From positions 992,001 to 1,056,000 of the forward strand of contig CM022374.1 of the NCBI GenBank assembly GCA_011800155.1: a stretch of 64,000 bases of DNA. Reading direction: 5' to 3'. The DNA comes from Flammulina velutipes (Eukaryota; Basidiomycota; Agaricomycetes; Agaricales; Physalacriaceae). This document shows positions 1 to 8,969 of the stretch, piece after piece (the first letter of the stretch is position 1; the number at the start of each line of letters is the position of its first letter). The position numbers and the translations under genes were made by a program. Below the pieces are notes generated by a model. That model was not told the origin of the DNA. It did no database searches and worked only from the letters and a program-made list of their open reading frames with translations.

Positions 1-914
1 TCTTATTCCTCTTCTTGACACCGTTGATTGCCCCGATACTGGTGAGGTCTTCCTCGTAACGCCCATGTTCCGAGAAATAGGACGGGGGTCAATATTTCAT
101 TGCTGCGAAGAGGTCATAGACTTCATTCAACAGATGCTCGATGTGAGCGCCACACCTTCAACCAGTAAAGGACGCCACATTCAACTCCTCTATCTAGGGT
201 CTCATCTTTCTCCACAACCATAAATTGGCTCATCGGTGAGTTAATTAATTTGTATATAAATTCAGGATTTTCTGACAACGCGTAGAGATATTTGCCGCGG
301 CAATATTGTGATGGACGCCACACATGTCGTACCTTCAGGATTTCGCTTCTATGAGCAGGACGCACAAGACATATGCGATTACAGGCGCATCAAATTTAGG
401 AAGAGATGCCGTGTCAAGGTTCCTGTGCGGTACTACTTTATCGATTTCCAGACTGTCCGTCATTACCCAGATGGTATAGAACATGCGCGGACGAAAGGTT
501 GCGTCGGCCAGTACAGAGACGCACCAGAAATGTCGAATGACGTTCCTTATAATCCGTTCCCCGTGGATGTACATCAGCTGGGCCGGACTTTCTTTAATAC
601 TTTCGATGTAAGTCCTGGCAAGTCCTTGACCGTGGAATTGTCAATGAGTGATACCCTTTTTATAGGACTACAAAGGTCTAGATGATATCAAGCCCTTTTT
701 CTCTACACTGATGGAGCCAGACGTTATCAAGCGTCCGACCGCCTTCCAAGCTCGGGCGCTATTCGATGAGCTTGTAAGGTCTCTGGGTAGCAATAGGCGC
801 AAGTACTTGGTTTGTCCGACCACTGCAAACTCCATCGGGATCGAGGACAGTCCTCCTTCTATAATCTCTCGCGTACTTGTCCGCCTATTTCCCAGGCTAA
901 GTGGCATACTGTAA
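1..914 (+). CDS. Protein kinase-like domain protein, 3' part (5' end outside window)
   Basis: This is the C-terminal part of a kinase-like protein of the kind expanded in Agaricomycetes. Four exons join in phase: 1-142, 198-235, 286-607 and 666-914, with GT-AG introns. The catalytic loop reads AHRDICRGN (His-Arg-Asp plus the downstream Asn) and is itself split by the second intron. The usual DFG is IDFQ, so the glycine is lost. An APE-like motif (DAPE) follows, then a helical C-lobe ending at TAA 914. The ATP-binding N-lobe lies upstream of the window and cannot be judged. It converges on the F-box gene that ends at position 1000. Activity is uncertain because of the altered DFG; the family call is firm. 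Confidence 0.8.
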
Positions 915-999
915 AATTATTCTTTCTCAAATATGATATAATAGAGCGTTGTGAATGATTGATGAGACCTAGGAATGGACGTACTACATATGCATAACA

Positions 1000-2577
1000 C
1001 TACATGAAAGCCTCGAAGGCCTTCTTGCCTTCCGCCAGCATGTCGCACCCTCCGATATGCCACTCTACATCAAGACCCTTGTCCTTCTGATCACTCAGAT
1101 AGTGCGCTAACGTAGAAGTATTGTAACAATACGAGGGACTGTCATCCGGAAGTTCCTTCAGTTCCAGCATCAGTCTCTTTAGCGAGCCGCCACCCGGTAC
1201 GTCCCATCGCGAGCGCAACATCTCCTCCATACGATGCCCGCGTATCAGCCAGTCCTCAGTCATATCAGTCTTTATCTCCAACTCCACGAGACATGGAAAA
1301 AGATCTGGAAGAGTAAGCAGCTCTAGCGTCTCGTCGGAGTCCGAGTAGGATGCGTTGGTATATAGGTTGATCGTTATATGAGTGAGCGTGTCCCCGCATT
1401 CTTTGAAGATGGGGAGAATCGTGGATGGAAGCATGGCACCGCCGATGTTCAGAGAGCGGACGGGGCATCGTGAACGCCCTACGAGAGAACGCAGAATGGT
1501 AGTTGCGTCAGATCCGGGCTCGGTACACTCGTTCGGATGTTTGACGGTGTCATACAGCATGTTCTGATCATAAGTGGTCTCGGTGAACTCTTCGAGGAGG
1601 GGAGTGACAAAGGTATTGAGAAGGGGAACAAGGGCACAGGAGTTGACTAGGAAAGTGCGTAGGTTTTTGAGAATTAGGGGAGGACGCTCGGCGTTCTCAT
1701 AGGGCCCGATGTGAGTGAGATGAAGAGAAGTAAGATTGGTCGCTTTGGCGAGAAACTCATAACACGAGGTAGTGTCTTCAAAGGGGCCCGTAAATGTTGT
1801 CAAGAGGTCCCATTGCGGAACGAAGCCATGGATTAATGTGGAGGTATGCAATATTCGAAGATTGGGAACGTGGACAGGATCTTCTTCAAGTTCGTGGTAG
1901 GACTCATCCCGGAAAGTGATGTTGAGAGACTCCAACGTCTTGAGACGAAGAGATGACAGCCTGTCGTCGATGTTTGGATAGCCTGCGCGAATGAAGGGTC
2001 CACTATACCCAAACGAGCGCCATCGAGTAGCGTGGCTGATGAGAAGTGCCAACACTCCGTCGACATACTTGGCGATCTTCGGTCGATGTTCAGAGACCGT
2101 AACATTGGTGAAAGTGGCAACTATATCGAGGGGAAGAGGCTGGGATAGAACGAGGCACTGCTCGATAAGCTGCGGTTTGCAGGATGGCTTGCTCCACTGC
2201 TTGCCGTTCGGGAATGTGACTGAGATATGGATGGTTGACCAGAGCGACGGGGAAGATCGAGACAGGGTGCGCCATCGTCGACAAACATGTCCGACAATGA
2301 TTTGGCAAGCGAGTTGCGAAACGGTCGTGTCGACTGCGAACGAGAAGACACGAAGAAGCATTTCGTCAGGGAGGCGACGGACGGGGGAGAGGAGGATATC
2401 GCAATGCTGAATGGACATGGCTATTTCCTGGATCTCGGCATTCTTGGCCTCTATTTCTTCCTCTAAACGAGAAAGCTGGAAAGACAGAGAATCCTTTGTG
2501 GCACGAAGGGACGAAACGTCGCTAGGTAAAGTTCGCCCAGCACGTATACTGAATCGTGCTGTACTCAGTGTAGCCAT
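1000..2577 (-). CDS. Coiled-coil F-box protein (525 aa)
   Basis: This intronless gene encodes a likely substrate receptor of an SCF ubiquitin ligase. A coiled coil spans about residues 22-60. An F-box core follows at about 67-115 (LLSPVRRLPDEMLLRVFSF, then VCRRWRTLSRSSPSLWSTI). The rest is a divergent leucine-rich region with recurring TLESL and NLTSLHL segments, suited to substrate binding. Its closest relative in the window is the gene at 37960-39534, which is collinear over the whole length but about 36 kb away in the opposite orientation. A TTAGGG-type element lies 86 bp upstream of the start codon. The F-box is inferred from motif shape, and the substrate is unknown. Confidence 0.85.
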   Translation of the reverse strand: MATLSTARFSIRAGRTLPSDVSSLRATKDSLSFQLSRLEEEIEAKNAEIQEIAMSIQHCDILLSPVRRLPDEMLLRVFSFAVDTTVSQLACQIIVGHVCRRWRTLSRSSPSLWSTIHISVTFPNGKQWSKPSCKPQLIEQCLVLSQPLPLDIVATFTNVTVSEHRPKIAKYVDGVLALLISHATRWRSFGYSGPFIRAGYPNIDDRLSSLRLKTLESLNITFRDESYHELEEDPVHVPNLRILHTSTLIHGFVPQWDLLTTFTGPFEDTTSCYEFLAKATNLTSLHLTHIGPYENAERPPLILKNLRTFLVNSCALVPLLNTFVTPLLEEFTETTYDQNMLYDTVKHPNECTEPGSDATTILRSLVGRSRCPVRSLNIGGAMLPSTILPIFKECGDTLTHITINLYTNASYSDSDETLELLTLPDLFPCLVELEIKTDMTEDWLIRGHRMEEMLRSRWDVPGGGSLKRLMLELKELPDDSPSYCYNTSTLAHYLSDQKDKGLDVEWHIGGCDMLAEGKKAFEAFM

Positions 2578-2950
2578 GGCTGTAGCTGATAATCAGTTTA
2601 TGCCTATTCAACAACCAAGTGAGTTACTGACCGGCTAATGGCAATGAAGGAAAGGATCAGGACCCTAACCCTAGCTCTTAGGAAGCAAATTTGCGTCATA
2701 GTACGGGATCGGCAAGCGGCACGTGGCGGTGCTACTCCCTTCACCACCAACAGACGCAGCATTTGCTGCGCTCGTGCCGACGCCGAGTACATCATCCGTC
2801 TCTTGGCCTTTAACCACCACCACCACCACTTCATTTTCTTCGCTGCTACCCGTCTATCTCGACCCCAGACGGACCGTAACCACGACCACGACGACCTCGA
2901 ACACACGACATAACGTTAACGCTATCTAAATCCATAGTATTGTCCTCAAA
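2578..2950. other. Divergent intergenic region
   Basis: This region separates the F-box gene (minus) from the MARVEL protein gene (plus). It holds the TTAGGG-type element and a short CCA-repeat run near 2814-2832. Open frames here are rich in His, Thr or Trp because of that repeat and are not taken as genes. Confidence 0.5.
2663..2672 (-). promoter_or_regulatory. TTAGGG-type (telobox-like) element upstream of F-box gene
   Basis: The plus strand reads CCCTAACCCT, so the coding strand of the F-box gene ending at 2577 carries AGGGTTAGGG, 86 bp before the ATG. Similar elements lie at similar distances before three other F-box genes here. Binding by a telobox factor of the Tbf1/Rap1/TRF type is inference. 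Confidence 0.4.
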
Positions 2951-4520
2951 ATGCCGTTAATGGACACGTTGAGGGATGGATTCGAGAAGATCATGCCAAA
3001 CAGTGGAAGCGGAAGACATACGATACCAGCCACAACATCCGGCGGTGGGATATCTAGCAGTCAAGGAATCGGGCATGCACGATTTGAAGACGATGTGCGT
3101 GGCGCTCTTGTTTTCCCTCTCTTTTCCTTCCCTGTGCCCTACGAGCCGTCAAGTGACGCCAAGTGACGCCGGCGTCAAAAGCGCATTCTACCGCTTACTT
3201 AATCATGTTCGTTACCCTTATACTTGCATGGGAGAGAGCTCCAGTGCCCTCCTTTTCCTTCTGTTTGTCCCTCTAGTATGGGTAGCATGGCTCTGGGTTT
3301 CTCTTCAACACTTTATACGCGTTTAGCATTGATATCTGACATTTTAACAGATGATTATATCCAAACCCGCCATCGTCTTCCACTCCTCACAAATATTCTT
3401 CAATTTTCTCGCCATGTGCTGTTTCGCCAGTGTTGCCGCATTCCAAGCGAAATGGAAAATAGGACCTTGTCAGTATCTTCCTTCCCTGTTCGCGCATTCG
3501 TTGAACATTTCCCAGCGGGCCTCTCCTCTTTCACCCTCTTCGTGACCATCCTAGGGATGTTAATCGCGTCATTCATGCTCGCCGTTCCCGTTATCTACGA
3601 AAAATACGACAAACTAGCGCGTCTCGCCCGTATGATGAAGGAACTACGCGTCGGATTCATTCTTACGGGCGCTGGCACGACGTTGAGCTTATTGATTGCG
3701 TGCGTCCCTTTCAGCTACATCGCCCGTCTTCAGAGTTTCTGACGATCGCACAGCTTCACTGTGACCATCTCTGCTTGGACACAGCCCGGTTGCAAAGACG
3801 CCACGAAAGACCCCAGTGCAAACGATGACAGGGGCGATGACTTTACGAATGCCTTGCCTGGATGGTGTAGCACGAAAAAAGCTGCTGCTATATTCCTGTG
3901 GCTTGATTTCGGTGCGTCTCTCCTTTCTTTAACTATCAATTCTGTCTGACAGCGTCTTAGGTTTCTGGGCAGCCTCTCTGGCCCTTTTGATATGGGAATG
4001 GCGCAAAGGAGGAGGTCGTCCGTCGTTCAAACATGGCCGCAAGCCCCAAGACCCACCGTTCACCGCGCCTGTCGACCACGAGGCGGTGCACAGCTACGAC
4101 GAAGATGAAGATGACAGTCCCAGTGCCATTCCGCAGCCCACATCACGGCCCCAGGATCCCTTCTCCGACTCGAACCGATACTCCGCAGCCCGCCCTACTT
4201 CTGGTTACGCTTCCCCGCCGAGTGGGGGAGGGAGGCAGTCGATGGACGTTTACGGCGCATTCCAAGATTCCGCGCCGTCTGGGTACTCGCCAGGAGGATA
4301 TGGGGGACAGTCGGGTTATACGGGATATCAAGGCACTCCGTCGTCGACGGGTTACGCTCCTCCTGTGTTGCCCGAGCCTGATTTGGGTCCGCAGGTCGGA
4401 GGAGGCATGAGTCGCACGATGGCATACGCGGCTGAGGATCCATACGCAAAAGTGAAGGCGACGATACATGGGGGTACGACGCCTCCTGGAGGCTACAATG
4501 GCTACAGCAATTATCGGTGA
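2951..4520 (+). CDS. MARVEL-domain-like four-helix membrane protein (387 aa)
   Basis: Five exons (2951-3094, 3351-3468, 3516-3699, 3754-3911, 3961-4520) join in phase to 387 residues. A soluble N-terminus of about 48 residues precedes four hydrophobic segments. The first begins near IVFHSSQIFFNFLAMCCFA, the second near LFVTILGMLIASF, the third near VGFILTGAGTTLSLLIA and the fourth near IFLWLDFGFWAASLALLI. Between helices 3 and 4 is an extracytoplasmic loop with two cysteines. The C-terminal third is a cytosolic tail rich in Gly, Pro, Ser and Tyr. The pattern matches fungal MARVEL-like plasma-membrane proteins, which organise membrane domains. The first intron is unusually long at 256 nt, so an extra small exon there cannot be excluded. 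Confidence 0.72.
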
Positions 4521-4858
4521 AGAGTTGAATCAAGGAGAAGATTGTTGTTGACATACTAATTATGTTTATGAACGGACTTGTGCATGACCTTTTCTCGTTT
4601 CTGCTTCTCTTTCGTCGTTTGCTGTATAGTAGTAGGCCGAGAGTCTTAATTTATGATATATGAAGCAAGCTGTAAACACATTTCTCTTTACTGTGGGATG
4701 CCATATGGCCAACCTCTCAGATCTACTCAAGGCTTAATCTCGAACTTTGAACACCACGCAGGTACGGCAGGCGACGAATTTTCCCACCGGTGAGTTCTTA
4801 GTTGTAGTTGTTCTTATCACAAGTGTTCAAATGCTCATCACTATTGTATTTTCAGGCG
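4521..4858. other. Intergenic region with probable 5' UTR intron
   Basis: This holds the 3' UTR of the MARVEL-type gene and the leader of the coiled-coil gene. A GTGAGT at 4791 and a TTTTCAG ending at 4855, three bases before the next ATG, suggest an intron in the 5' leader. No gene is seen. Confidence 0.4.
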
Positions 4859-5209
4859 ATGGCACCCCGCGTTAGCGAGAAGCGCAAAAATCAATTGCTA
4901 GAAGCCAGAAAAGCCAGACACAACAAAGACATCGTCGCGCCGACCCCAGAAGAGTTGGAGCAAACAAAGATAGGGAAAGCAGAGAAACGAGCCGTAGCTG
5001 CAGAGGCTGAAGCAGCAAAGCTAAAGAAGGAGGTGGAGAATTACAAGAAGGAGGCGGCTAATGCGAGGAGGCGGGATGAGAGGCATAAAGCTGCTAAGGA
5101 GGCGTGGGATAGAGAGAAACAGGTGTTGAAGAAAGATATCGAGGCGGTGCGAGAGGCTAGGGGGACATCAAACCTGGCAGTGCAGGAGGGCTCTATTATG
5201 GGCGTTTGA
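4859..5209 (+). CDS. Small coiled-coil protein (116 aa), function unknown
   Basis: The frame is charged throughout, rich in Lys, Glu, Ala and Arg. It begins MAPRVSEKRKNQ, and heptad-like repeats run from about residue 35 to 100, predicting one long coiled coil. The last fifteen residues are not helical. The ATG at 4859 was chosen because it follows a good 3' splice site (TTTTCAG), which implies a spliced 5' leader. The same frame is open further upstream, so a coding 5' exon is possible. I recognise no family. The gene is isolated between the MARVEL-type gene and the tandem F-box pair. Confidence 0.5.
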   Translation: MAPRVSEKRKNQLLEARKARHNKDIVAPTPEELEQTKIGKAEKRAVAAEAEAAKLKKEVENYKKEAANARRRDERHKAAKEAWDREKQVLKKDIEAVREARGTSNLAVQEGSIMGV

Positions 5210-5408
5210 TTTCGAAGTGGTGTGGCGTATTATACTCCGCATGCCCAAAAATAAGTTAACGTACTCGAAAGATATATAATTTAATGCCCATAACAGACCG
5301 GGATTGGAAAGCGCAGCGCAATTGAGTGCTAAACGCGATATGTGGCGCAGTCAAAAATCATCAATATCGTGACTCTTCGGTAAAGACACTTTGACATGTT
5401 CGAAGTAT

Positions 5409-6962
5409 CTATAAGTGTAATGCCCTCTCGTTATACTCCCCGTCTTTCAATATATCTTCTCCATGGATAATCCATGTCACGTCCAATCCCTGTTTTGCTA
5501 GCTTTCGCAGAGAGATAGATAAAGAGGATATTTTGAATCCAAAGCTTGTCACCCCCGTGTACCCGGCGAGATGATCCCTTTCTAACCTCAACCTCTCTAG
5601 TCTGGCAATGCCAGCCTTGACGTCCCACCGAGAGCTAATCATCGTCTCGAACTCCTCCAGCTCGAATACGCGAGAGAACATATTCGCGGTAAAAGCAAGA
5701 TCTGTGAGATGGGGGAGAACGGGAGATGCAGTCGTATCCTCGATGGTGAACATCCGGATCAACGAAAGATTGCTGGACATATTGTCATGGAAAGAGACGT
5801 GAAGGCTCGTCAAAGTCAAAGCGCAGAGCTCAAAGAGTGGTAGAAAGTTGGTAGGGGGAATATAGCTGCTGAGGTCGAGAGCTCGGAGAGGGCATTGGGA
5901 GCGATATATAAGGTCTTTGATGATAGTCACCGACTCGACGTGCTGGCGAATTGCGCATGGAGTGTAATGGTTTATACCCAGAAATGATCTCGTGCCAGTG
6001 GGTATAGACAACTTTTCTAGACTAGGAAATGTGAAGTGCTGTAAAACTGGCGAGATGGCACAAGTTTCCAGTGTCAAGGTGCGTAGGTGTTTGAGACACA
6101 GCGGTGTAATGGTTGGGGGTTCAGGCTCAATTTCCTGAGCCAGTGCGATGTGCTTGATATGGAGAGCTGACAGGTTCAACATCTTGGAAAGGAGACTGTA
6201 GCAAGCCCAATCATCATCAAGGATACAATGAAGGGTTGTGAGCAATGCCGATGACTGTAAGACGGTCCATTCCGGGTGTATGGCGAAGCTTGTATTGAAG
6301 GTTCGAAGACTGGGAACGTCGAAGTGCAGATAGAGCTGTTCATACTCCCCTTGGTGCTCAAGCGATAAGTCCTCCAATCTTTCCAGGCGTAAAAAGAGGT
6401 CAAAAAAGAATTGGATCCCCTCGCACACGTCCCTGTGCGTGTAGGAACGCCACCTGGATGTGTGATAGAGTAACAATTCCAGGATTTTGCGTTCAATATC
6501 GTCACGGTGTGCGTTGAAGTCGACTGATATGTCCAAAGGGCGCGGGTGGGAAAGGACAAGACATCGAGCCAGCACCGATAGGATAGGGGTCATCAAGTCT
6601 GCAGTGAATGTCTTGGGAATGGAGATGTCAATCGTCGACCATAGGTCGGGCGAAGAGGTGACAATGGCGCGCCAATGGTGGCAGACGCGGAGTATGACAG
6701 CTCTGGCTCCCGTTGGTTGTATAGATGTATCTCCAGTGAGAAAGAATATGTGGAGGAGGATTTCCCTGGGGAGGGCGCGTACGGGCGCGAGGAGGCCTTT
6801 GCAGTGTCTAATGCCAGCAAAGGTGTCGTCAAGCTCGCGCTGAAGTTCTTTGGCACGACGCGTTAGATTCATTTCACGATCACGAATAGAAGGAACGGCA
6901 GCACTGGGCAATGACTGTCCAGTGCGAAGCATTTCCAGGAGATCCAACTCGGGCGCATCCAT
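5409..6962 (-). CDS. Coiled-coil F-box protein (517 aa), tandem copy A
   Basis: This is a single-exon F-box protein. Residues 1-30 (MDAPELDLLEMLRTGQ onward) and the helix at about 30-55 (RAKELQRELDDTFAG) are almost shared with the neighbour at 7150-8667. The F-box core is LLAPVRALPREILLHIFFL at about residues 57-75, followed by VCHHWRAIVTSSPDLWSTI. A degenerate leucine-rich region follows. The gene lies head to tail with its neighbour and 187 bp away, so the two are a recent tandem duplication. A short TTAGGG-type element lies 119 bp upstream of the ATG, and a TGAACG heptad array lies 89 bp upstream. Its role as a ubiquitin-ligase receptor is inferred from the F-box. Confidence 0.85.
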   Translation of the reverse strand: MDAPELDLLEMLRTGQSLPSAAVPSIRDREMNLTRRAKELQRELDDTFAGIRHCKGLLAPVRALPREILLHIFFLTGDTSIQPTGARAVILRVCHHWRAIVTSSPDLWSTIDISIPKTFTADLMTPILSVLARCLVLSHPRPLDISVDFNAHRDDIERKILELLLYHTSRWRSYTHRDVCEGIQFFFDLFLRLERLEDLSLEHQGEYEQLYLHFDVPSLRTFNTSFAIHPEWTVLQSSALLTTLHCILDDDWACYSLLSKMLNLSALHIKHIALAQEIEPEPPTITPLCLKHLRTLTLETCAISPVLQHFTFPSLEKLSIPTGTRSFLGINHYTPCAIRQHVESVTIIKDLIYRSQCPLRALDLSSYIPPTNFLPLFELCALTLTSLHVSFHDNMSSNLSLIRMFTIEDTTASPVLPHLTDLAFTANMFSRVFELEEFETMISSRWDVKAGIARLERLRLERDHLAGYTGVTSFGFKISSLSISLRKLAKQGLDVTWIIHGEDILKDGEYNERALHL

Positions 6963-7050
6963 CTTCGGAATCTATTGGAAAGGTGAGCGGTTAGAATTTG
7001 TTCTGGCTCCAAGCTTCATACAATTGACAACAGACTATTTGAGTGAGAGT

Positions 7051-7071
7051 TGAACGTTGAACGCTGAAGGA
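7051..7071 (+). repeat. Short heptanucleotide array (TGAACGN x3)
   Basis: The units are TGAACGT, TGAACGC and TGAAGGA. The longer array at 17344-17385 ends with the same degenerate unit, TGAAGGA, and also lies just upstream of a minus-strand gene. Confidence 0.5.
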
Positions 7072-7080
7072 ATAGTCGGT

Positions 7081-7090
7081 AACCCTAACC
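7081..7090 (-). promoter_or_regulatory. TTAGGG-type element upstream of F-box copy A
   Basis: The plus strand reads AACCCTAACC, so the coding strand of the gene starting at 6962 carries GGTTAGGGTT, 119 bp before the ATG. Confidence 0.35.
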
Positions 7091-7149
7091 ACAAACTTAA
7101 ATTTATCAAGATCTATCTAGCCATTACTGTAGGTCTATCGTTATCTTTC

Positions 7150-8667
7150 TCAGTCGCACAAAATATCCCTCCCCTGCATAGTCCAGGTCGCATCTAGTCC
7201 AATATTTGCCAACTTTCTCAAAAATATGGACAACGACGAGGTTTTGAATCCATATGCCGACGTGTACGACACGGGAAGCACGCTTGATAACCTCAACCTC
7301 TCTAGTCTGGCGACGCCGGCCTTGACATCCCACCGCGAGCGTATCATCGTCTCCAGCTCCCCCAACTTGAACAAGTGATCATCTACTGAACTCGTGTCGA
7401 AAGCAAGGTCAGAGAGATGAGGAAGAACGGGAGATTCAGTCGCGTTATCGGGAATCGTGAGCATCTGGATGAGCGGGAGCGTGTCCTCGGCAGTTGAATC
7501 GAGGAAAAAGACGTGTAGGGTGGTCAGCGTCAAAGCGCAAAGCCTAAAGAGTTGTAAAAATAAGGTAGCGGGGATCTGGCTGATGTTAAGGATACGGAGG
7601 GGGCACTGGGATCGGTGTACGAGGTCTCTGATGATGGTGACCGACTCAATATCCTCGCGATTGATGCAAGGAGTGCAGTGCTCTGTTGCCAGTATTGCAG
7701 GTTTCGAGAGCTCTTGTAGATTGGGAAATGAGAAATACTGGATGGCTGGCGAGATGGCGCAGCTTCCGATGGTCAAGGCGCGCAGTTGGTTGTGAACTAG
7801 GGGTGCAGGATCTGCGTAGCCAATTCCCTGCGCGATGTGTTTGATATGGAGATTCGACAATCCCAACGCGTTGGAGAGAAAAATCGCACAATCTCCGAAT
7901 CCGTCATCCTCAAAGACACCAGAATACGAGGTGAGTGATGGCAATGTCGAGAAGTCATCCCGGTGCGTGGTTGGGATGTTCATTTTGATGGTTTGAAGCT
8001 TAGGAGCCTCCAAGTGCACAGCGTACAGCAGGCTGTACTCCTCCCGGAACTCGACCAATAACGTCTGCAATCTTGGAAGTTGAAGCGGAAAAACTCTATT
8101 GAAAAAGCTTTCGAGTCCCACACACACGTCTGTGTGTTTGTATGAGTGCCACCTGAATGTATGATGGACCAACAGTTCCAGGATTTTGCCTTCAATATCG
8201 TCACGGTGTGCGTAGAAGTCGACTGATATGTCAAGAGGGCGTGGATGAGAAAGGACAAGACACTGAGCCAGCACTGATAGGATAGGAGTAACCAACTCTG
8301 CGGCCAGAGTAGAAGGAATGGAGATGTCGATCGTTGACCATAAGTCGGGCGAAGAGGTAGCAATGGCGCGCCAATGTCGGCAGACGCGACTTATGGTAAC
8401 TCTGTCTGCCGTTGGTAGTACAGATGTGTCGCCAACAAGGGAGAATATGTGAAGGAGGAGTTCGTGGGGGAGGGCGCGTATGGGCGCGAAGATACCGTCG
8501 CAGTGTCTAACACCAGCAAGTGTATCGTCTAGCTCGCGCTGGAGCTCTTTGGCACGGTCCAGCAGCTTTATTTTGCGTTTACGAATAGACGGAATCGCAG
8601 CGGTGGGCAATTGTTGTCCAGTGCGTAGCATTTCGCTGAGATCTAAGTTGGACGCGTCGTAAACCAT
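7150..8667 (-). CDS. Coiled-coil F-box protein (505 aa), tandem copy B
   Basis: This single-exon gene is the tandem partner of the gene at 5409-6962. The N-terminal helix (LLDRAKELQRELDDTLAG) and F-box (IFAPIRALPHELLLHIFSL, then VCRHWRAIATSSPDLWSTI) are nearly identical to copy A. The leucine-rich C-terminal region has diverged more, as expected if substrate recognition is changing. The frame is intact from ATG to stop, so both copies appear functional. A TTAGGG-type element lies 134 bp upstream of the ATG. The two copies share a short conserved C-terminal pattern (SSLSIFLRKL, GLDATW, GRDIL) that is also found in the other F-box members here. Confidence 0.85.
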   Translation of the reverse strand: MVYDASNLDLSEMLRTGQQLPTAAIPSIRKRKIKLLDRAKELQRELDDTLAGVRHCDGIFAPIRALPHELLLHIFSLVGDTSVLPTADRVTISRVCRHWRAIATSSPDLWSTIDISIPSTLAAELVTPILSVLAQCLVLSHPRPLDISVDFYAHRDDIEGKILELLVHHTFRWHSYKHTDVCVGLESFFNRVFPLQLPRLQTLLVEFREEYSLLYAVHLEAPKLQTIKMNIPTTHRDDFSTLPSLTSYSGVFEDDGFGDCAIFLSNALGLSNLHIKHIAQGIGYADPAPLVHNQLRALTIGSCAISPAIQYFSFPNLQELSKPAILATEHCTPCINREDIESVTIIRDLVHRSQCPLRILNISQIPATLFLQLFRLCALTLTTLHVFFLDSTAEDTLPLIQMLTIPDNATESPVLPHLSDLAFDTSSVDDHLFKLGELETMIRSRWDVKAGVARLERLRLSSVLPVSYTSAYGFKTSSLSIFLRKLANIGLDATWTMQGRDILCD

Positions 8668-8800
8668 CGAATTCTATATTAGAGAATGAGTAATTGAATT
8701 TGCAGAGTTGTGAACGTACTAATAAGATTAGCTCAGAGCAATAGACGTGGACGTTGAAAGTGGAAAGTTGAACACCAGTCAAGCTGTCAACAAGAGTCGT

Positions 8801-8809
8801 AACCCTAAA
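8801..8809 (-). promoter_or_regulatory. TTAGGG-type element upstream of F-box copy B
   Basis: The plus strand reads AACCCTAAA, so the coding strand of the gene starting at 8667 carries TTTAGGGTT, 134 bp before the ATG. This is a single repeat unit and the weakest of the four F-box copies. Confidence 0.3.
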
Positions 8810-8969
8810 GGGACAGATAATATGATTGCTGTGCAGGGCACCAAATGGCTGCTAACTATCTACATACATACGCACAGTGCAAGGATAGACGATAGCTAAG
8901 GATATATAGATACCAAAGATGATATCCTCATTATCTTCGGAATGTTGCGATAGCTCCATCGTCTCCCAA

